Shown here in pieces: positions 59,301 through 64,000 of a DNA stretch of 64,000 nucleotides. The DNA lies in assembly GCA_022113835.1 (NCBI GenBank), contig JAILWY010000005.1, forward strand, positions 328,501 to 392,500, given 5' to 3'. Source of the DNA: Atopsyche davidsoni. Taxonomy: Eukaryota; Arthropoda; Insecta; Trichoptera; Hydrobiosidae. The translations under genes and the position numbers were made by a program. Under the pieces are notes generated by a model. The model did no database searches. It worked only from the letters and a program-made list of their open reading frames with translations, and was not told the DNA's origin. The stretch's first letter is position 1. The number at the start of each line of letters is the position of its first letter.

Positions 59301-59666
59301 TACAATATGTATTTTTTTATATCAATAATAGTACTGGACGCAAAATTAATAAGATATTTCAATCCAGGAGGGAAAGCGGTGACTCTATTTCGATAAATGC
59401 GATAAATTTACCATCAACAATCCACGGTCATTTCCCCGCGGCCCGCTCCTCATAAACTTCGCGTAAAACAAAACCGACGATGTGGTTTTTTGATCTCAAT
59501 TTTTATGCAGGCAAAACGAATAAAAAGGGTGTCAAGTAAAAGTAAAAAGTAAAACTTATAAGAACATTGTAGCCAATCGGTGATATAAATATAAATAACA
59601 ATAAACTCGGATTGCCGTCACCGTCGATGACCGTTCCTGCGTATTATTATTTTACTTACCGGACAT
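53379..59666 (-). CDS. SLC22-type organic cation/anion transporter (SLC22-C), 8 exons
   Basis: MFS transporter of the SLC22 family on the minus strand; substrate unknown. Exons: 59,666-59,660, 57,906-57,635, 57,550-57,368, 57,223-56,993, 56,919-56,700, 56,607-56,439, 56,346-56,070 and 53,654-53,379; 1,635 nt, 544 aa, all phases consistent. Landmarks: FQMGIIFLAPPQKYWC, an extracellular loop with several Asn-X-Ser/Thr sites, EWFLICSRSHYIE, MMFGVLVGTLLFG, ADLYGKKRLLLL, MSSGGIVVLSF, FIPESPRWLLVTGK, LYPTIVRNKGIAFM, CRLGTMVAPF and LPETMGQP. The third intron (57,367-57,224) only keeps frame with a GC donor (GAG/GCAAGT). The intron layout differs from A and B, and the codons are AT-rich. The last intron holds a Helitron and two fold-back repeats. 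Confidence 0.92.
53695..53825. repeat. Fold-back repeat, copy D (in SLC22-C intron 7)
   Basis: AGAGTACTTGGTGGAATTCC, then TTTGATAATGCCAACGTGA, TTGGCGAAACCGGTCACC and ATGTGGAAAAATCACTAC. It is close to copy A. Confidence 0.8.
54690..55275. repeat. Dispersed repeat, copy 2
   Basis: Second copy of the ~590-bp repeat at 50,915-51,510, here inside the Helitron. Left landmark ATTACCTGGCGAAATCGTGT, right landmark GGGATGTACCAAACTTTTTA. Its left end is arranged differently from copy 1, with GGTGTCCAACCGGACACC forming a short hairpin. Confidence 0.75.
55400..55822 (+). pseudogene. Helitron Rep/helicase N-terminal fragment
   Basis: VTCQFCNALHYQAENPSDGK holds the CxxC motif that opens the conserved Helitron-like region; SRSKVKLPARP, SMGAKLT and ITELHPTDG follow. 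In animal Helitron proteins this block precedes the Rep nickase. The frame stops at 55,822, with Rep and helicase domains missing. An upstream stretch (55,410-55,530), rich in Lys/Arg, with a stop before the fragment, may be the original N-terminus. Confidence 0.75.
58330..58470. mobile_element. hAT-like terminal fragment
   Basis: GTGTTTTTCAACCCTTTTGA, then CGCGACCCCTTTGTAAG, and later GACCCCCTG: the style of hAT ends that begin CAGTGGTTCTCAACC. The second end and duplications are not clear. Confidence 0.5.
58600..58862 (-). mobile_element. Solo LTR with 4-bp TSD ATAT
   Basis: On the minus strand it starts TGTAGCGGTCAGTGC and ends CGGCGAAA. Exact ATAT duplications flank it (58,596-58,599 and 58,863-58,866). 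It shares GGCTGGCGAAAT and ACGTGGTTACTGG with the LTR at 3,775-4,029 and, more distantly, with the two LTRs in the mariner. Confidence 0.85.
58990..59175. repeat. Hairpin MITE, copy 2 (40-bp perfect arms)
   Basis: The arms 59,005-59,044 and 59,087-59,126 are exact reverse complements over 40 bp (they begin TAATATGATTAGGCACATTA), separated by a 42-bp loop. The right flank holds the same ACCCATTACGGG segment as copy 1 at 53,085. Confidence 0.85.
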
Positions 59667-60255
59667 TTTGGAGATGTTTGAATTTTACAAAATATATCAC
59701 GCAGTAAAAACACGCAACTCGGGTTGCATCGAGATGTCGCGGGAGACTGCGGACCGCCGCGAGAGAAATGCGAGAAAGTGCATTCTCTCGCGGCGGCCTC
59801 GTCGAGGAGCTCGACCTCTGGCCCGGGGACTCGTCTGATTATCCGCATCCTCGGATAAAATCGTTCGGGACGAGGAAGACGAGCGGGTATCATTTTTGAA
59901 GGCTGAAATATTTTAAATAATTTTGTAAAACGCGATTATCCGGTCGCGCGAGTTTGTACGCGGTTCGAGAGCGGCGGGTCGGGGCTCGCGGTTTCCCTTC
60001 CGCTTGCGCAACTCGCGCGGCTCTCGCAACGGAGCTCCCGTACAATTGGGAAAAAATGGCACTCGCGTTGCGCTGCGCAATCCTCACTATCGTATTGAAC
60101 AATTTTAATAGCAGTGTCGACCTATTTTAAAAAAATAAGCTGCCTCTCTTTGATCGAAAACGAAGGAAGCGAGCGATAAAAAAAAACAAAAAATATATTT
60201 CGACGACGGATCGAGCGAGCCCTCGTGATGCGAAAGCGCTGATCGAAAGTGGGCC
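59640..60255 (-). promoter_or_regulatory. CpG-rich promoter region of SLC22-C
   Basis: The 7-nt first coding exon of SLC22-C (ATGTCC plus G, then GTAAGT) at 59,666-59,660 lies at the downstream edge of this GC-rich block when read on the minus strand. This matches the island-plus-tiny-exon pattern of SLC22-A and B. No TATA box was identified. Confidence 0.4.
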
Positions 60256-61545
60256 CTCGCCCTAACCTAACCCCGCCCTCGCCCAAACCTAACCCCGCCC
60301 TCGCCCTAACCTAACCCCACCCCGCCCTCGCCCTAACCTAACCCCACCCCGCCCTCGCCCTAACCTAACCACACCCCGCCCTCGCCCTAACCTAACCCCA
60401 CCCCGCCCTCGCCCTAACCTAACCCCACCCCGCCCTCGCCCTAACCTAACCCCACCCCGCCCTCGCCCTAACCTAACCCCACCCCGCCCTCGCCCTAACC
60501 TAACCCCACCCCGCCCTCGCCCTAACCTAACCCCACCCCGCCCTCGCCCTAACCTAACCCCACCCCGCCCTCGCCCTAACCTAACCACACCCCGCCCTCG
60601 CCCTAACCTAACCCCACCCCGCCCTCGCCCTAACCTAACCACACCCCGCCCTCGCCCTAACCTAACCCCACCCCGCCCTCGCCCTAACCTAACCCCACCC
60701 CGCCCTCGCCCTAACCTAACCCCACCCCGCCCTCGCCCTAACCTAACCCCACCCCGCCCTCGCCCTAACCTAACCCCACCCCGCCCTCGCCCTAACCTAA
60801 CCCCACCCCGCCCTCGCCCTAACCTAACCACACCCCGCCCTCGCCCTAACCTAACCCCACCCCGCCCTCGCCCTAACCTAACCCCACCCCGCCCTCGCCC
60901 TAACCTAACCCCACCCCGCCCTCGCCCTAACCTAACCCCACCCCGCCCTCGCCCTAACCTAACCCCACCCCGCCCTCGCCCTAACCTAACCCCACCCCGC
61001 CCTCGCCCTAACCTAACCCCACCCCGCCCTCGCCCTAACCTAACCCCACCCCGCCCTCGCCCTAACCTAACCCCACCCCGCCCTCGCCCTAACCTAACCC
61101 CACCCCGCCCTCGCCCTAACCTAACCACACCCCGCCCTCGCCCTAACCTAACCCCACCCCGCCCTCGCCCTAACCTAACCCCACCCCGCCCTCGCCCTAA
61201 CCTAACCCCACCCCGCCCTCGCCCTAACCTAACCACACCCCGCCCTCGCCCTAACCTAACCCCACCCCGCCCTCGCCCTAACCTAACCCCACCCCGCCCT
61301 CGCCCTAACCTAACCACACCCCGCCCTCGCCCTAACCTAACCCCACCCCGCCCTCGCCCTAACCTAACCCCACCCCGCCCTCGCCCTAACCTAACCCCAC
61401 CCCGCCCTCGCCCTAACCTAACCCCACCCCGCCCTCGCCCTAACCTAACCACACCCCGCCCTCGCCCTAACCTAACCCCACCCCGCCCTCGCCCTAACCT
61501 AACCACACCCCGCCCTCGCCCTAACCTAACCCCACCCCACCCCCG
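60256..61545. repeat. 27-bp satellite carrying the telomere motif (TTAGG)2, ~47 copies
   Basis: The unit reads CCCTAACCTAACC, then CCACCCCGCCCTCG; the minus strand gives GGTTAGGTTAGGG. Two or three units at the left edge are shorter, lacking the ACCCCG part, and one has CCCAAACC. A recurrent C-to-A variant (CCACACC) marks about nine units. Being 27 bp long it opens a 455-codon frame (RLGRGRGGV repeats) that is not a gene. It ends about 420 bp before the RSK start codon. Confidence 0.95.
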
Positions 61546-61968
61546 CCCCGCGACTCCGGGCCGACACGGAGACTGAAGCCTCGCCCGGAGCGCGTCCCAT
61601 GAACTGGCTCTGGCCGATGAACCCCCTTCGCGTGGATTTATCGGTGGAGAGTTCAATCGATCGATTGGATGGAATGAGATAATCGAACGAGCGGTATTTC
61701 ACCCCGGGACTCTTCCTATACTCAGTCTGCATCGAAGATAGGAAAAGTCCCGCTTAAATTAATTCACTGCGGTCCGACAAAACGAGCGAGTGCGGGTGCT
61801 TTTGACTATAATAATTAAATCGCGAGGAGGCCGCATTTTGGCGTGTGGCCACACCGCGCGATTATCAATCGAGACCCGAGGGATGGCGGCCTTGGTGGGC
61901 ATACTGTGAGACGTTCTGTGTTGTATTTGACGAGTGTTAGCGGTGACTTCTATTTTTTTGAGTATATT
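61546..61968 (+). promoter_or_regulatory. Probable RSK promoter and 5' UTR
   Basis: Moderately GC-rich sequence between the satellite and the RSK initiator. No TATA box or clear initiator was identified; assigned only by position. Confidence 0.35.
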
Positions 61969-64000
61969 ATGCCATTGGCGAATTCGGGAGATCCATGGCG
62001 AGTCCAAAATATCGGAGAGAGCGTTGTAAGTGAAATTTTTGTTTGTAAACGTGAAAAACTAGTTGCTTGTCATTGCGTTACTTCAATATTTCAAATAGTT
62101 TGACGTCTACGGATATTGTACTCAATTGTCTACATTTGTTTCTTCAGTTGAGTTACATTTGAATGCGCTCTCGTCTGTCGATTTCGATACGCTTCCGGAA
62201 AAAATATGTTATTTTAATTTTCGTCCTTACTCCTGCTCCCGATCTCCGGCGAATCGCTGTCGGATTAATCGGTCAGTCGATGGGCGTTTCGCGGTTACGG
62301 ACCGACGATGACGCTAGTTTTGCGATTTGCACGCATTTTCCTTTAACCTGCGCCTACTGTCTTCGGATAATTGTATAAGCTATTTAAAAAAAATGAGAAA
62401 TATTTTTTGCAAAATGAATAAACCTCGTCAAATTCTGTCACCGATTGATATTTGGATGATTCTACCGTACTAGTGTAAACGCGCATTCCTTGCTCATATT
62501 CCAGACTCGAGTGACGTTTTAATTTCAGTCAGGGCTCTCGGCCCCGTGCTCGACTGTGGTGATTCGCGGCCTTTCCTTATTGCTGTTTTTTCATTATCGT
62601 AGTAGTTTGTAAAGGTATCTAAGAGCGATTGCAATACTTTATTTCTAATAAAAATAGCAATTGTTACCTATGCGTCAGCATTTTGACAACTTTAGTTTGA
62701 TAGAGACATAATATTCATAAAATAGGAAAATCCAAACGCATAGATTCCACCTTCTTCTGGACTATTGAGCATACATATATACGACACATACAAACGCAAA
62801 TTGACAATTTTTGATGCCATGATACCTTCGATTGCTTGTTTAAAATATTTATATAAAAAGAAGTTCGCCGATTTTGAAAATTATCATCAAACTTACATTA
62901 TTGTAAAAAAAAAAAAAAGGTTTTTTAATTTTCAAATATATATATAGATTATGTGTAGAAGCTTAAAGAAAATTTAGAATTTATATATTACTTCATATTG
63001 ACTTAAAATAATTGTTATCAGATTACCGTCTATGTATATACCCCATTCCTTCAAGTGTTATCAACAAAATAAACACAACCCATCAGCGGTTTGAAAAATT
63101 TTTATCAGGTATTTGAGATTACTGTTTAAATTTTGTAATAGTGTAAATATGATTATGTATATCGTATACATCTCGGCTGTAATCTATCAGCAAGAGTCTT
63201 CAGTTTATTGACTGTTTGAGTTTTAAAATTATAGTTTTATTTTTATTATCTGTGCTAAAAATATCCCTGTTTTAACTTTTTCAGGTGGATTTTAATTACA
63301 GAATAGTTATTTTTATGTTGTATTTTGAACTGTAAAAATACAACTTACAGAAGTATTATAGTTTTAAAATAATTTAAGATTAGATTTAAATTTGCTGTTC
63401 ATATGGTTGAATACTTATAGTACTCAATATTTATGACAAAGAGTTATAATATTTAAATAAAATACTTAAGTGATTTTTCCACATGTTATTTTTATTGGTG
63501 ATCGGTTTCGCCAACCTTTCACGTTGGCATTATCAAACTGAGTATCATTTTATTTAAAGAAAAACAAAATACTTAAAGTAAAACAAAATCTACTTTCAGA
63601 AAATCTTAAGTTCATCTATGAAGGTTATTTGATGAAAGCTATAAGATATATTTTCAATTGCCAAACCAAATATAAGGAATTGACTTATCGATTTAGGTTC
63701 CTAAATAAGAAAACTGTAAAATTTAAGAGTTTAGTACATTATAAACTTATAATATTATGTTTTTCACCAGAAGAAATTTCAAGCTATTCTAGAATTCACC
63801 AATATCATTATTGTGATGTATTGAAAAGGCATGTGAATATTTTAGTGCGCCTCTTCGTCACAGTCGGCCGAGAGCCTTCAGATGGCCATCGACGGAGAGA
63901 CTACGGTGGCCAAGGACGACAGTGTGCCTCAGGAGCATGACAATGGGGAGCACGAGATCGAGCTGCGGGAGGTCATCAAGGAGGGACACGACAAGGCTGA
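61969..64000 (+). CDS. RSK (S6kII): p90 ribosomal S6 kinase, N-terminal exons (partial)
   Basis: RSKs are two-kinase-domain Ser/Thr kinases (AGC type N-terminal, CaMK type C-terminal) activated by ERK and PDK1; family knowledge. Exon 1 (61,969-62,025) reads MPLANSGDPWRVQNIGESV, like the vertebrate RSK start (MPLA..DPW). Donor GTAAGT and acceptor TCACAG join it in phase 0 to exon 2 (63,864 to the window end), which reads SAESLQMAIDGET, an acidic stretch EHDNGEHEIELREV, then IKEGHDKA. The last motif immediately precedes the N-terminal kinase domain in RSKs. The kinase domains lie beyond the window. The intron is 1.84 kb and holds a fold-back repeat. Confidence 0.85.
63435..63565. repeat. Fold-back repeat, copy F (in RSK intron 1)
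   Basis: ACTTAAGTGATTTTTCCACA, then TTGGTGATCGGTTTCGCC, AACCTTTCACGTTGGCATTA, TCAAACTGAGT. It is in the opposite orientation to copies A and D. Confidence 0.8.

Larger units (their letters stand above)
57907..59659. other. SLC22-C intron 1 with transposon debris
   Basis: Holds a hAT-like terminus (58,330-58,470), a solo LTR (58,600-58,862) and a hairpin MITE (58,990-59,175). No other coding sequence was found. Confidence 0.5.

Noticed and set aside
60289..61656. 455-codon minus-strand frame of RLGRGRGGV repeats
   Set aside because: The 27-bp satellite unit lacks stops; the sequence is DNA satellite with telomere motifs rather than a Gly/Arg-rich protein gene. No conserved flank or splice signals support it.
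63629..63940. 103-codon frame overlapping RSK exon 2
   Set aside because: It crosses the acceptor in another frame; the RSK frame has homology and a correct splice phase.
1..64000. CRISPR array or prokaryotic operon
   Set aside because: The tandem repeats have no unique spacers, the genes are intron-containing and metazoan, and no Cas or bacterial genes occur.

Overview
The window is eukaryotic nuclear DNA, almost certainly from an arthropod and most likely an insect. Evidence: short coding exons with GT-AG introns, CpG-rich first exons, many arthropod-type DNA transposons (mariner, Tc1/IS630-like, pogo/Tigger, piggyBac, hAT, Helitron), small solo LTRs, and a satellite built around the insect telomere motif TTAGG. 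I cannot name the species.

Six host genes are supported. RPF2, a Brix-domain ribosome-assembly factor, is on the minus strand at 4,806-7,464 (5 exons, 320 codons). Three SLC22-type organic cation/anion transporters follow: SLC22-A at 17,787-21,726 (+), SLC22-B with its main exons at 41,377-43,169 (+) and a likely first exon at 29,797-29,830, and SLC22-C at 53,379-59,666 (-). A two-exon CAAX prenyl protease (STE24/ZMPSTE24 family) is at 46,797-48,257 (+). The first two coding exons of a p90 ribosomal S6 kinase (RSK) start at 61,969 and run off the right edge. An intact hAT-type transposase reading frame is at 44,140-45,993 (-).

The three SLC22 genes share one design: a very short 5' coding exon (7-34 nt) ending in phase 1, then a long intron. 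A and B share two further intron positions and an exon of identical length (408 nt). C has more introns, including one that only reads correctly as a GC-AG intron. An orphan phase-1 first exon of the same design lies at 9,020-9,038.

Most remaining sequence is transposon debris, often nested. Examples: two oppositely oriented solo LTRs inside one mariner; a solo LTR inside a piggyBac; a Tc1/mariner element inside a hAT element; a Helitron inside a fold-back repeat; and a 1,155-bp solo LTR inside another copy of that fold-back repeat. A fold-back family whose core can form a hammerhead-like stem occurs at six places between 32 kb and 63.6 kb. GC-rich minisatellites with 8-14 bp units lie near several first exons, and a 1.3-kb, 27-bp satellite sits just upstream of the RSK start.

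I found no CRISPR array, rRNA, confident tRNA or prokaryotic operon. I see no convincing new multi-gene system. The most unusual items are the TTAGG-bearing satellite, the nested and palindromic repeats, and the SLC22 gene architecture.
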